DNA of 64,000 nt from Achromobacter veterisilvae (GTDB taxonomy: Bacteria; Pseudomonadota; Gammaproteobacteria; Burkholderiales; Burkholderiaceae_B). The DNA is taken from contig NZ_UFQC01000010.1 of assembly GCF_900496975.1 (NCBI RefSeq), forward strand, positions 62,001-126,000. The letters run 5' to 3'. This document shows positions 8,510 through 16,976 of this stretch, piece by piece. A program made the position numbers and the translations under genes. Positions within the stretch are counted from its first letter, which is position 1. Each line of letters opens with the position of its first letter. Under the pieces are notes generated by a model, which was not told the origin of the DNA, did no database searches, and worked only from the letters and a program-made list of their open reading frames with translations.

Positions 8510-9244
8510 TCAGCCCCCTTTGAGCAGGCTCAAGAGGGAGCTGCGCTTCAGCCCTGCGATGCTGCCGGTGGGACTCAGGCTCACCGGACAGTGCGTCATA
8601 CAGCTTCCCTGGGTATGACAGGAATTGCAGCCGCTGCCGGAGGTGGCCTTGTGCAGCACATCCTTCGGATCGGCATGCCGTTCGTCATTGAACAGCGTCC
8701 ATGCCCTGTTCAGGGCGGCGGGGCCGAGATATTCCTTGTCCCAGGAAACCACATCGCAGGCCGCGTAGCACACACCGCAATTGATGCATTCGATGGCCGC
8801 GTCCGCCAGCTTTCGTTTCTTGCTCTGGGGCAAGACCGTCGCCGGCGGATCGTTGCGCGTGGCCGTGCCGACAAAGGTGTTTCCCGCGCGAGCCCACTTC
8901 TGGAAGAACTCGCGCATGTCGACGACGAGGTCCTTGATCCGCGGCATGTTGCGCAACGGCTCGATCACGATCACGCCCCCTTCTTCCACGCGGCTCACGT
9001 GGGTTCGGCACGTCCAGCGGGGCTTGCCGTTGACCGTCATCGCACAGGACCCGCACACGCCGACGCGGCATGCGTAGCGATAAGACAGGCCGGGCTCCTG
9101 CGTCCGTTGGACTTCGGTCACGACGTCCAGGACCGTCTGGTTCTCCCGCCACGGGACCGAGTAGGTCGAAAAGGTTCCGTCTTCGGTTCCCCGAGAGATA
9201 CGGACCGTGAGTTGCCTCTGATGTGTGGAATGCTTGCTGTCCAT
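8510..9244 (-). CDS. sdhB: Succinate dehydrogenase/fumarate reductase-type iron-sulfur subunit
   Basis: 244 aa from ATG 9244; a longer open frame to 9622 has no family similarity. N-terminal plant-type [2Fe-2S] domain with Cys59, Cys64, Cys67 and Cys79 (ACRVGVCGSC, then WTC). C-terminal ferredoxin-like domain with CINCGVCYAAC (153-163) and CNSCHTQGSCMTHCP (206-220) for the [4Fe-4S] and 3Fe/4Fe clusters. It carries electrons from the flavoprotein to the membrane subunits. It is the first gene of the minus-strand operon, so the promoter should lie in 9245-9576. The dense Cys set around residues 206-219 is slightly richer than in E. coli SdhB. Confidence 0.9.
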   Translation of the reverse strand: MDSKHSTHQRQLTVRISRGTEDGTFSTYSVPWRENQTVLDVVTEVQRTQEPGLSYRYACRVGVCGSCAMTVNGKPRWTCRTHVSRVEEGGVIVIEPLRNMPRIKDLVVDMREFFQKWARAGNTFVGTATRNDPPATVLPQSKKRKLADAAIECINCGVCYAACDVVSWDKEYLGPAALNRAWTLFNDERHADPKDVLHKATSGSGCNSCHTQGSCMTHCPVSLSPTGSIAGLKRSSLLSLLKGG

Positions 9245-9576
9245 TTTCCGCCCTCGGGCGATACGCGACGCCCATGAGCAGAATTCTGAAGCTTGCATAT
9301 GGTTGAAGCAATATGGATTTAGTTGATATTTTTTGAAGTTATTTTTGCCCTTTTCAGAGGGCGGAATGGCGATCGGGCGCCTTCCACGCCGACGCATGTT
9401 CAACGGCACGGGAAATCCCACACGTTCAATTAAATCGAAAAACACTTTCGACTGGGCGGCATTCCCCTGCATAGCCCGGCGCCGCACAATCGCCATGAGT
9501 CTCCTCGGCTTTCCTTGCCGAAGAGATCGATAAGAACAAATGACCTCATGCCACACAGACGGGCACAGGAGACACC
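9245..9576. promoter_or_regulatory. Divergent intergenic region between sdhB and the liv-type operon
   Basis: 332 bp without a credible gene, between two operons transcribed away from each other, so it should hold both promoters. Part of it (about 9295-9360) is far richer in A+T than the surroundings. A small inverted repeat TCGAAA-N5-TTTCGA lies at 9435-9451 and could be an operator. A Shine-Dalgarno CAGGAGACACC sits directly before ATG 9577. Promoter elements were not assigned with confidence. Confidence 0.5.
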
Positions 9577-10758
9577 ATGGCGACCTTCTCACGCATGGCC
9601 AGCGCGCTGGCCGTCCTTGCATTGGCCGGCGGCATCGCGCATGCGGATGAAACCACCGGACTGACCCAGGACACCATCAAGATCGGCATCTTCGGCCCCA
9701 TGACGGGCGCCGCGGCGCTGTTCGGCAAGGCCGTTTTCGGCGTCGAATCGGTCTACAAATCGGTCAACGATGCCGGGGGCATCCATGGCCGGAAGATCGT
9801 GCTCGTGCGCGAGGACACCGCCTGCGACCCCACGCGCGGCCTGGCGGCCTTCAAGAAGCTGGCCTCGCAGGACCAGGTGTTCGCCCTGGACGCCGGCCTG
9901 TGCAGCAATGTGGTCATGGCGGCCAAGGCCGACATCGAGAAATCCGGCATTCCTTTCATGGGCCTGGGCGCGGCCACGCCCGGCATCGCCACGCCGCTGG
10001 CGGCCAATATGTTCCAGCCCGTGGCCACCACCGACGAGGTGGGCCGGTCGATGATCGACTTCGCCATGTCCAAGCCGGGCACCGCGAAGATCGCCATCAT
10101 CAGCCACTCCGACGATTGGGGGAAATCCAACCGCGACCCGGCCGTCGCCTATCTCAAGTCCAAATATGGCCTGGCGCCGGCGCTGGACCTGACCATGGAA
10201 CGCGGCTCCACCGACGCCACCCCGCAGATACTCAAGCTGCGCGGCGCCGGCGCCGATTTCGTGCTGGTGCTCATGTATCCGGCCGAAGTCGCCATTTTCA
10301 TGCGCGACGCCTACAAATACGGCGTGAAGGTCCCGGTGCTGGCGCCGCAATCCATCTCGCTCGAGGACACCCGGAACCGTGTGGGCAGCCTGGCGCCGGT
10401 GGCCAACATGGCCGTCTACTACCCCTATTCCCATCCCACCGACACCCCCGAGATGCGGAAGTGGAGCGACCTGATCCACAAGTACTACCCCAACGAACGC
10501 ATCGAGGCCTTCAGCTTTCTGGGCATGAGCGGGGCGCTGGCCATGGTGCAGGCGCTGAAGGACGCGGGCCCCGACCTGACCCGCTCCAAGCTCATCGCCG
10601 CCCTCGACAATATCCGGAACTTTGAATCCGGCATCTCGGCCACGCCGATCAGCTTTTCGCCGACCGACCACGCCGGCGTCAAGGGCGGCGCCTTCCTGCT
10701 CTACGGCAAGGACGGCAAGCCCGTGGTCGTGAAGCGCTGGCCCGACGCGCAAAAGTAG
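9577..10758 (+). CDS. Branched-chain-amino-acid-type ABC transporter substrate-binding protein
   Basis: 393 aa with a Sec signal peptide ending IAHADE. It has the Peripla_BP_6 pattern (TIKIGIFGPMTGAAALFGKAV; NDAGGIHGRKI; ACDPTRGLAAFKKL). It is the first gene of the nine-gene plus-strand unit ending with the ETF genes; AGGAG lies 6 nt before the ATG. LivJ-like proteins bind amino acids, but in this family many bind aromatic or short aliphatic acids; the companion dehydrogenases favour an organic acid. The exact ligand is unknown. Confidence 0.9.
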   Translation: MATFSRMASALAVLALAGGIAHADETTGLTQDTIKIGIFGPMTGAAALFGKAVFGVESVYKSVNDAGGIHGRKIVLVREDTACDPTRGLAAFKKLASQDQVFALDAGLCSNVVMAAKADIEKSGIPFMGLGAATPGIATPLAANMFQPVATTDEVGRSMIDFAMSKPGTAKIAIISHSDDWGKSNRDPAVAYLKSKYGLAPALDLTMERGSTDATPQILKLRGAGADFVLVLMYPAEVAIFMRDAYKYGVKVPVLAPQSISLEDTRNRVGSLAPVANMAVYYPYSHPTDTPEMRKWSDLIHKYYPNERIEAFSFLGMSGALAMVQALKDAGPDLTRSKLIAALDNIRNFESGISATPISFSPTDHAGVKGGAFLLYGKDGKPVVVKRWPDAQK

Positions 10759-10762
10759 ATCC

Positions 10763-11632
10763 ATGCTGCTGCAATTGACCTTAAGCGGAATCGCCCAGGG
10801 CAGCATCTACGCGCTGCTGGCCCTGGGCATGACGGTGGTATTCCGCGCCACGGGCGTCGTCAATTTCGCGCATGGCGAATTCTTCATGCTGGGCGCCTTC
10901 GTGGTCTACGTGCTGATCCAGTACGTCGGCGCGCCGTTCGCCCTGGCCGCTCCGGTGGCCGTCGTGGCGATGTTCCTGATCGGGCGCGGCGTGGAACGCC
11001 TGGTCATCCGTCCCATCTCCCTGTCGCCGCACATCATCCTGGCGATGATGACGGTGGCGCTGTCCTATCTGTTCCGCGGCATCGCCCGCCTGTTCTGGGG
11101 CCGCGAAGTGCTGCCCATGCCGCCGGTCTTCTCGTTTCCGCCCATCGAGGCCGGCGACCTGATCATCACGGTGCAGGACATCCTGATGGCGGGCATGACG
11201 CTGGCGCTGGTCCTGGTGTTTTTCCTCTTCTTCAAGCTGACGCGCTTCGGCCGCATCGCCCAGGCCGCCTCGGCCAACCCGCGCGGCGCGGCGCTGGTCG
11301 GCATCGACGTGGACGCCTTCAGCGGCAATATGTGGGGCCTGGCGGCCGCGCTGGGCGGCATCACCGGCATCCTGGTCGCCCCGGTGACCCTGCTTTATCC
11401 CGACATGGGCGGGCAGACGCTCATCCGCGCGTTTGCCGCCATGACGCTGGGCGGTTTCGGCAATCTGGGCGGCGCCGTCGTCGGCGGCCTGCTGCTGGGC
11501 GTCATGGAGCAATGGGCGGGCGGCTACCTGTCCACCGCGCTCATCGACATTTTTTCCTATCTCGTCATCGTCGTCGTCCTGATCGCGCGGCCGCAAGGCC
11601 TGTTCGGCCGGCCCGACCTGACACGCGTCTAG
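10763..11632 (+). CDS. livH: Branched-chain-type ABC transporter permease (LivH family)
   Basis: 289 aa, about 8 membrane helices, with LivH signatures: SGIAQGSIYALLALGMTVVF at the N-terminus, VVNFAHGEFFMLGAF near residue 33, and RAFAAMTLGGFGNLGGAVVGG near residue 225. It forms half of the transmembrane channel with the LivM-type protein. It begins 4 nt after the binding-protein stop codon. Confidence 0.92.
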   Translation: MLLQLTLSGIAQGSIYALLALGMTVVFRATGVVNFAHGEFFMLGAFVVYVLIQYVGAPFALAAPVAVVAMFLIGRGVERLVIRPISLSPHIILAMMTVALSYLFRGIARLFWGREVLPMPPVFSFPPIEAGDLIITVQDILMAGMTLALVLVFFLFFKLTRFGRIAQAASANPRGAALVGIDVDAFSGNMWGLAAALGGITGILVAPVTLLYPDMGGQTLIRAFAAMTLGGFGNLGGAVVGGLLLGVMEQWAGGYLSTALIDIFSYLVIVVVLIARPQGLFGRPDLTRV

Positions 11633-11646
11633 CATCGGAGACCCGC

Positions 11647-12588
11647 GTGCCGAAACGCCTGGCATTCCTCGTCGTCGCAGCCTTGCTGGTGGCCCTGCCC
11701 CTGGCCACCAATGACTACGTCCAGTATGTGCTGAATCTCATCCTGGTCTATGGCCTGGCCGCCGTGGGCTTCAACCTCGTGCTCGGCTACCTGGGCCAGC
11801 TCGCCTTCGCCAACATGGCCTTCTTCGGCATCGGCGCCTATGCGCTGGGCATTCTCATGGAACAGGCCGGCCTGTCTTTCTGGGCCGCCATCCTGCCGGC
11901 CGGCCTGGCTGGCGCCGCCGCGGGCCTCGTGGTGGGCTTGCCCGCGCTGCGGCTCAAGGGCTACTACCTCGCCATCGTGACCCTGGCCTTCGGCGAACTG
12001 ATGCGCTGGGGCTATATCCACATGGACGCCTATACGCATGGTTCCAGCGGCCTGGCCATCCCCGCGCCGTCGCTGGGCGCCATGGCCCTGGAATCGCAGG
12101 CGCAGCGCTACTACCTGATACTGGCCGCCGTGGCGCTGGTGGTGTGGGGCACGTTCAACCTGCTGCGCTCGCGCATCGGGCGCGCCTGGGTCGCCATCCG
12201 CGAGAACGAATTCGCCGCCGCGTCGCTGGGCTACTGGCCCGCGCGCTACAAGGTGGCCGCCTTCGTGGCCAGCGGCTTCGTCACCGGCATCGCCGGCGCC
12301 CTCTTCGCCGTCCTGATCGGCCGCATCGCGCCCGACAGCTTCGGCCTGAACCAACTGCTGCTGCAATTCGCGGTGGTGATGATCGGCGGCATGGGCAGCG
12401 TCTGGGGATCGCTGCTGGGCGCGGCCCTCCTGACCGCCACGCCCGAGTTGCTGCGCAACGTTCCGGGCGCCGAAGAGATCTTCTTCAGCCTGATGCTGAT
12501 GGCCGTGCTGCGCTTCATGCCGCGCGGACTGATGGGCGTACTCGCCGCGCGTCTGCCCCTGCTGCGCGAACGCCTTTACCGGAGCTGA
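11647..12588 (+). CDS. livM: Branched-chain-type ABC transporter permease (LivM family)
   Basis: 313 aa from GTG 11647, which has CGGAG upstream; the open frame extends further 5' but only into a shadow of livH. The LivM core is clear: VLGYLGQLAFANMAFFGIGAYALG, LRLKGYYLAIVTLAFGELMR, GSSGLAIP and AFVASGFVTGIAGALFA. Partner of the LivH-type permease. Start-codon choice rests on the Shine-Dalgarno spacing and the family's usual N-terminus. Confidence 0.92.
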   Translation: MPKRLAFLVVAALLVALPLATNDYVQYVLNLILVYGLAAVGFNLVLGYLGQLAFANMAFFGIGAYALGILMEQAGLSFWAAILPAGLAGAAAGLVVGLPALRLKGYYLAIVTLAFGELMRWGYIHMDAYTHGSSGLAIPAPSLGAMALESQAQRYYLILAAVALVVWGTFNLLRSRIGRAWVAIRENEFAAASLGYWPARYKVAAFVASGFVTGIAGALFAVLIGRIAPDSFGLNQLLLQFAVVMIGGMGSVWGSLLGAALLTATPELLRNVPGAEEIFFSLMLMAVLRFMPRGLMGVLAARLPLLRERLYRS

Positions 12589-12592
12589 TGCC

Positions 12593-13351
12593 ATGGCCTT
12601 GCTGGAACTCGACCGCGTCAGCGTCTCCTTCGCCGGGCTCAACGCCCTGACCGACGTGTCCTTCACGCTGGAAGCCGGACAGATACGCGCCATCATCGGC
12701 CCGAACGGCGCCGGCAAATCCACGCTCTTCAACGCCATCACCGGCTATATCCCCGCGCACGCCGGCACGGTACGCTTCGCAGGCCGCGATGTGCGGGGCA
12801 TGCTGCCGCACCGCATCTCGGCCCTGGGCATGCGGCGGACCTTCCAGAACGGCGGCGCCTTCGCATCGATGACCGTGCTGGAGAACGTGCTGTCCGGCCT
12901 GAGCCAGCAGACGGCAAGCTCCGCGATCGGCCTGCTCTTCGGCCTGCCCAAGGCGCGCGCCGCCGAACGCCAGGCCCTGGCGCGCGCCCATGCGCTGCTC
13001 GATCTGATGGACATCGCCGCACTGGCCGACCGCAAGACCGCCGACCTCTCTTCGGGGCAGCAGCGCATCGTCGAGATTACGCGCGCCCTGGCCGCCAAAG
13101 CCGACTTGCTGCTGCTCGACGAGCCCGCCGTGGGCCTCTCGGCCAGCGAACGCGACCATCTGATGCGCGTGCTGCGCGGCCTGGCCGCCGACGGCATCGC
13201 CATCCTGCTGGTCGAACACACGATCGACCTCGTCATGGCGGTGTCGGACTGCATCGCCGTGCTCAACTACGGCCAGTTGATCGCCGACGGCAAGCCCGAG
13301 GCCATCCGCTCGCACCCCGCCGTCCTGGAGGCGTATCTTGGCAAGCACTGA
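12593..13351 (+). CDS. livG: Branched-chain-type ABC transporter ATPase (LivG family)
   Basis: 252 aa. Walker A GPNGAGKSTLFNAITG (residues about 36-51), Q-loop region, signature LSSGQQRIVEITRAL, Walker B LLLLDEPAVGLS, then the switch His in VEHTIDLVM. Energises the transporter from the cytoplasmic side. Its signature is SSGQQ rather than the usual SYGxQ/SGGxQ, a common variation. It overlaps the next ATPase gene by 14 nt. Confidence 0.92.
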   Translation: MALLELDRVSVSFAGLNALTDVSFTLEAGQIRAIIGPNGAGKSTLFNAITGYIPAHAGTVRFAGRDVRGMLPHRISALGMRRTFQNGGAFASMTVLENVLSGLSQQTASSAIGLLFGLPKARAAERQALARAHALLDLMDIAALADRKTADLSSGQQRIVEITRALAAKADLLLLDEPAVGLSASERDHLMRVLRGLAADGIAILLVEHTIDLVMAVSDCIAVLNYGQLIADGKPEAIRSHPAVLEAYLGKH

Positions 13352-14054
13352 AGCCTTGTTGTCGGTCTCCGGCCTGGCCTACCGCTACGGCAAGGCCGCG
13401 GCGCTGCGCGGGGTCTCGCTCGAGATACGCCCCGGCGAAGTCGTGGCCTTGCTGGGCGCCAACGGCGCGGGCAAGAGCACCCTCATCAATCTGGTCAGCG
13501 GTTTTCTCAAACCCGCGGCCGGAGACATCCGCATGCAGGGCCAGGCGATCGGCGGCATGCCGCCGTATCAGGTCTTCCGCCGCGGCGTGGTGCAGGTCTC
13601 GCAGGGCCGCGACCTGTTCCCCGCCATGACCGTGCGCGACAACCTGGAACTGGGCGCCGTGTCCCGCCAGGACGATATCTCCACCGACCTGGCCCGCGTC
13701 TACGACTATTTCCCTAGGCTGCGCGAGCGCCTCGACCAGCGGGTGGCCACGCTGTCCGGCGGCGAGCAGCAAATGGTGGCCATCGGCCGCGCGCTGATGG
13801 GCCGCCCCCGCGTGCTGCTGCTGGACGAACCCTCGGCCGGCCTCGCCCCGAGGTTCGTCGATGAAATCGGCCGCATCATGGGCGTGCTCAAGGACGGCGG
13901 CGCCACCATGATGATCGTTGAACAGAACCTGGCCCTGGCGCTGGGCCATGCCGACCGCTACTACATCCTGCGCGACGGCGCGCTGGCCGGCGCGGGCGTC
14001 CCTTCGGACCTCGGCGATGACTATGCCGCCGTGGCGCGCAACTACTACCTATAG
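13338..14054 (+). CDS. livF: Branched-chain-type ABC transporter ATPase (LivF family)
   Basis: 238 aa. Walker A GANGAGKSTLINLVSG, signature LSGGEQQMVAIGRAL, Walker B VLLLDEPSAGLAP. The start is a TTG at 13338 inside the end of livG, supported by GGAGG at 13327-13331; using an internal ATG would remove the family N-terminus. The 14-nt overlap suggests translational coupling with livG. Second ATPase subunit of the heterodimer. Confidence 0.92.
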   Translation: MASTEALLSVSGLAYRYGKAAALRGVSLEIRPGEVVALLGANGAGKSTLINLVSGFLKPAAGDIRMQGQAIGGMPPYQVFRRGVVQVSQGRDLFPAMTVRDNLELGAVSRQDDISTDLARVYDYFPRLRERLDQRVATLSGGEQQMVAIGRALMGRPRVLLLDEPSAGLAPRFVDEIGRIMGVLKDGGATMMIVEQNLALALGHADRYYILRDGALAGAGVPSDLGDDYAAVARNYYL

Positions 14055-14064
14055 GAAACACACG

Positions 14065-15540
14065 ATGGAAATCTTCGATGTCGCCGTGATAGGCGGCGGC
14101 AACGCCGCCCTGTGCGCCGCCTTGTCGGCCCAGGAATCGGGCGCCCGGGTCATCGTTATCGAGCGCGCCCCCAAGGACAACCGCGGCGGCAGCTCCGCCT
14201 TTACCGGCGGCGCTTTCCGCATCGCGTACAAAGGCAACGACGACCTCAAGACGCTGATCCCCGACCTGAGCGAGGACGAACTCGCCAACAGCGACTTCGG
14301 CAGCTACACGGAAGACCAGTTCTACAACGAGGCGGTAGCCATGAGCGGCTATCGCGCCGACGCCGACGTCCTCGACACGGTGGTCACCCAGAGCTTCCCC
14401 ACCATGATGTGGATGCGTTCCCATGGCGTACGCTTCATGCCCATCTACGGCCGCCAGTCCTTCAAGGTGGACGGCAAGAACAAGTTCTGGGGCGGCCTGA
14501 CCGTGGAGGTCTCGGGCGGCGGCCTGGGCCTCATGCAGGCGCTCTACGATCGCGCCGAGAAGCTGGGCCTGGATCTGCGCTACGGCGCGCGCGCCTGCGG
14601 ACTGGAGCGCGAAGGCGATGCCTGGACCGTCGCCCTGGAGGAGAACGGCGCCACCCGCAAGCTGCGGGCGCGCGCCGTGGTGCTCGCCACCGGCGGCTTC
14701 CATGCCAACGTGCGCTGGCGCGCCCAGTACCTGGGCCCCAACTGGGACCTCGCCAAGGTGCGCGGCTCGCGCTACAACACCGGCGACGGCATCGACATGG
14801 CGGTGGGCGCCGGCGCCATCGCGCATGGCAACTGGACAGGCTGCCACGCCGTGTTCTACGACCTGAATGCCCCCGCCTTCGGCGACATCGACCTGCTCAA
14901 CCAGCAGAAGAACTATTTCAACCTGGGCATCGTGGTCAACGCCGATGGCCGGCGCTTCGTCGACGAGGGGCTGGACTTCCGCAACTACACCTACTCGGGC
15001 ATGGGCGCCCGCGTGCTGGCCCAGCCGGGAGCCGTGGCCTGGCAGGTGTTCGATGCCAAGACCGCGGGCCTCCTGCCCGACGAGTATCGCGTCAAGCACG
15101 CCACCCGCCTGCAGGCCGACACGCTGGAAGAACTTGCCGCGCAAATGGAAGGCATCAACCCGCGCGGCTTTCTCCAGACGGTGCGCGAGTTCAACGACTC
15201 CATCGACCAGAGCGTGCCCTTCAACCCCGCGATCAAGGACGGCCGCGCCACGCGCGGCCTGGCGGTGCCCAAATCCAACTGGGCCCATCCGCTCGACACC
15301 GGCCCCTTCGTGGCCTACGCCGTCACCTGCGGCATCACTTGCACCTATGCCGGCGTCAAGGTCAATCCGAACGGCCAGGTGCTCGACGGCGACGACCATC
15401 CGCTGCCGGGCCTGTACGCGGCCGGCGAAATGGTCGGCGGCCTGTACTACGTCAAGTACGCGGGCGGCATCGGCCTGACCGCCGGCTCGGTGCTCGGCCG
15501 CATTTCCGGCGCGCACGCCGCGTCGCTGGCCCGCGCATGA
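14065..15540 (+). CDS. FAD-dependent dehydrogenase, tricarballylate dehydrogenase (TcuA)-like
   Basis: 491 aa FAD_binding_2 protein. N-terminal Rossmann motif VAVIGGGNAALCAALSAQ, then ERAPKDNRGGSSAFTGGAFR, typical of TcuA and fumarate-reductase-like flavoproteins; C-terminal GLYAAGEMVGGLYYVKYAGG and AGSVLGRISG complete the FAD fold. The family oxidises or reduces C=C bonds next to carboxylates (tricarballylate to cis-aconitate, for example). It lies 10 nt after the LivF-type gene and before a second dehydrogenase and an ETF pair, which suggests that ETF is its electron acceptor. No TcuB-like partner is present. ATG 14065 was chosen over an in-frame extension. Confidence 0.85.
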   Translation: MEIFDVAVIGGGNAALCAALSAQESGARVIVIERAPKDNRGGSSAFTGGAFRIAYKGNDDLKTLIPDLSEDELANSDFGSYTEDQFYNEAVAMSGYRADADVLDTVVTQSFPTMMWMRSHGVRFMPIYGRQSFKVDGKNKFWGGLTVEVSGGGLGLMQALYDRAEKLGLDLRYGARACGLEREGDAWTVALEENGATRKLRARAVVLATGGFHANVRWRAQYLGPNWDLAKVRGSRYNTGDGIDMAVGAGAIAHGNWTGCHAVFYDLNAPAFGDIDLLNQQKNYFNLGIVVNADGRRFVDEGLDFRNYTYSGMGARVLAQPGAVAWQVFDAKTAGLLPDEYRVKHATRLQADTLEELAAQMEGINPRGFLQTVREFNDSIDQSVPFNPAIKDGRATRGLAVPKSNWAHPLDTGPFVAYAVTCGITCTYAGVKVNPNGQVLDGDDHPLPGLYAAGEMVGGLYYVKYAGGIGLTAGSVLGRISGAHAASLARA

Positions 15541-15577
15541 GCCCGTTCCTGACATCACGACCCTATACGGATACCGC

Positions 15578-16963
15578 ATGACAAATTCCGATCTGAATAC
15601 CACCCTGGTGGTCGTCGGCGCCGGCATGGCCGGCTTCGCGGCCGCGCTTCAGGCCGCCCAGGACGGCCACGATGTCATCCTGCTGGAAAAGCTCTCCGAA
15701 ACCGGCGGCTCGTCGGCCATGTCGGGCGGGTGCCTGGCCTTTGCCGGCACCGACCTGCAATTGGCCAACGGCGTCGACGACTCGAATGAGCTGCTGTTCA
15801 AGGACCTGCGCGAAGTCGGCAAGTTCGAGAACGACGAAAGCCTGGTGCGCGCCTACGTCGACAACCAGCTCGACACCTACGAATGGATGAAGCGGGCCGG
15901 CGTGCAGTTTGGACCGCATATCGAAACCTCCTCGGGCCAGTCGGTGCCCCGCGTGCACAATGTGGATCCGGCCGACGCCGTACGCGCGCTGGCGGCCAGC
16001 GCCCAGCGCACCGGCCGCGTCCGGCTCCTGGCCGGCACCCGCGCGCTGCGCCTGGTCCGCGACGCGCAAGGCGGCTGCGTCATCGGCGTGACCGCGGAGC
16101 GCGGCGGCGAAACCTTCAAGGTGCTGGGCAGCCGCGGAGTGGTGCTGGCCAGCGGCGGTTTCGTGCAGAACGCCGGGCTTGTCCACCGCTATGCCCCGCA
16201 GTACAACGAGGAGACGGCCGTCTTCATCGGCGGCGCGGGCAATATGGGCGACGGCCTGAAGATGGCCCAGCAACTGGGCGCCGACTGCCGCGACATGATC
16301 TACATCAAAGGCACCTACGGCAAGCATCCCACCGACGAGACCAACCACCACAGCCTCCTGGCAGTCTACAAGGGCGCCATCGCCGTCAACCAGAACGGCA
16401 AGCGCTACGTCGACGAGTCCATCTCGTACAAGCTGCTGGGCGACGCCTGCATCCAGCAACCCTATAGCGCCACCTTCCAGATCTTCGACCAGCCCATCTT
16501 CGATAGCGGCGACAACCAGACCCGCATCCTGGACATCGAACGGCGCCACGAGGAAGGCCTGGTCATCCAGGCGGACACGCTGGAGGAACTGGCCGGCATG
16601 ATCGAGGTGCCCGCCGACGCGCTGGTCGACACGGTCGACGCCTACAACCGCTACGTCGATGCCGGCCACGATCCCGAATTCGGCCGCGAGCACCTGGTGC
16701 ACCAGCACGGCAAGCTGGTGAAAATCCAGAAGGCTCCGTTCTACGCCTATCCTTCCGCGGCGGCCGTGTACGGGACCTATTGCGGCCTGTGCGTCGATGC
16801 CGCCATGCGCGTGCTGGACGTTTATGGCGAGCCGCTGGCGGGCCTGTACGCCGCGGGTGAGGTCGTGGGCGGCCTGCATGGCGCGGCCTACATGACCGGC
16901 TCCGCCCTGGGCAAGGCCGCCATCTTCGGCCGCATCGCCGCGCGTACCGCGCTGGCCGACTGA
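15578..16963 (+). CDS. FAD-dependent dehydrogenase, fumarate-reductase/flavocytochrome-c flavoprotein-like
   Basis: 461 aa, second FAD_binding_2 enzyme in tandem. Motifs: VVVGAGMAGFAAALQAAQDG, EKLSETGGSSAMSGGCLAF, the GPHIETSSGQSVPRVHN substrate-region segment, SRGVVLASGGF, and GLYAAGEVVGGLHGAAYMTGSALGKAA at the C-terminus. No haem-binding CxxCH and no signal peptide, so it is a soluble cytoplasmic flavoprotein unlike periplasmic flavocytochrome c. Only moderately similar to its upstream neighbour, so the pair may act on successive or different substrates. Ribosome-binding site is weak. Confidence 0.83.
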   Translation: MTNSDLNTTLVVVGAGMAGFAAALQAAQDGHDVILLEKLSETGGSSAMSGGCLAFAGTDLQLANGVDDSNELLFKDLREVGKFENDESLVRAYVDNQLDTYEWMKRAGVQFGPHIETSSGQSVPRVHNVDPADAVRALAASAQRTGRVRLLAGTRALRLVRDAQGGCVIGVTAERGGETFKVLGSRGVVLASGGFVQNAGLVHRYAPQYNEETAVFIGGAGNMGDGLKMAQQLGADCRDMIYIKGTYGKHPTDETNHHSLLAVYKGAIAVNQNGKRYVDESISYKLLGDACIQQPYSATFQIFDQPIFDSGDNQTRILDIERRHEEGLVIQADTLEELAGMIEVPADALVDTVDAYNRYVDAGHDPEFGREHLVHQHGKLVKIQKAPFYAYPSAAAVYGTYCGLCVDAAMRVLDVYGEPLAGLYAAGEVVGGLHGAAYMTGSALGKAAIFGRIAARTALAD

Positions 16964-16976
16964 GACGAGGACAGTC

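Noticed and set aside
9245-9622. N-terminal extension of the iron-sulfur subunit to base 9622
   Set aside because: The extra 126 residues have no family similarity and would overlap the start of the divergent binding-protein gene; ATG 9244 fits the family length.
14065-15540. Assignment as genuine tricarballylate dehydrogenase (tcuA)
   Set aside because: The tcuB and tcuC partners are missing and three related flavoproteins occur in the window, so only a family-level call is supported.
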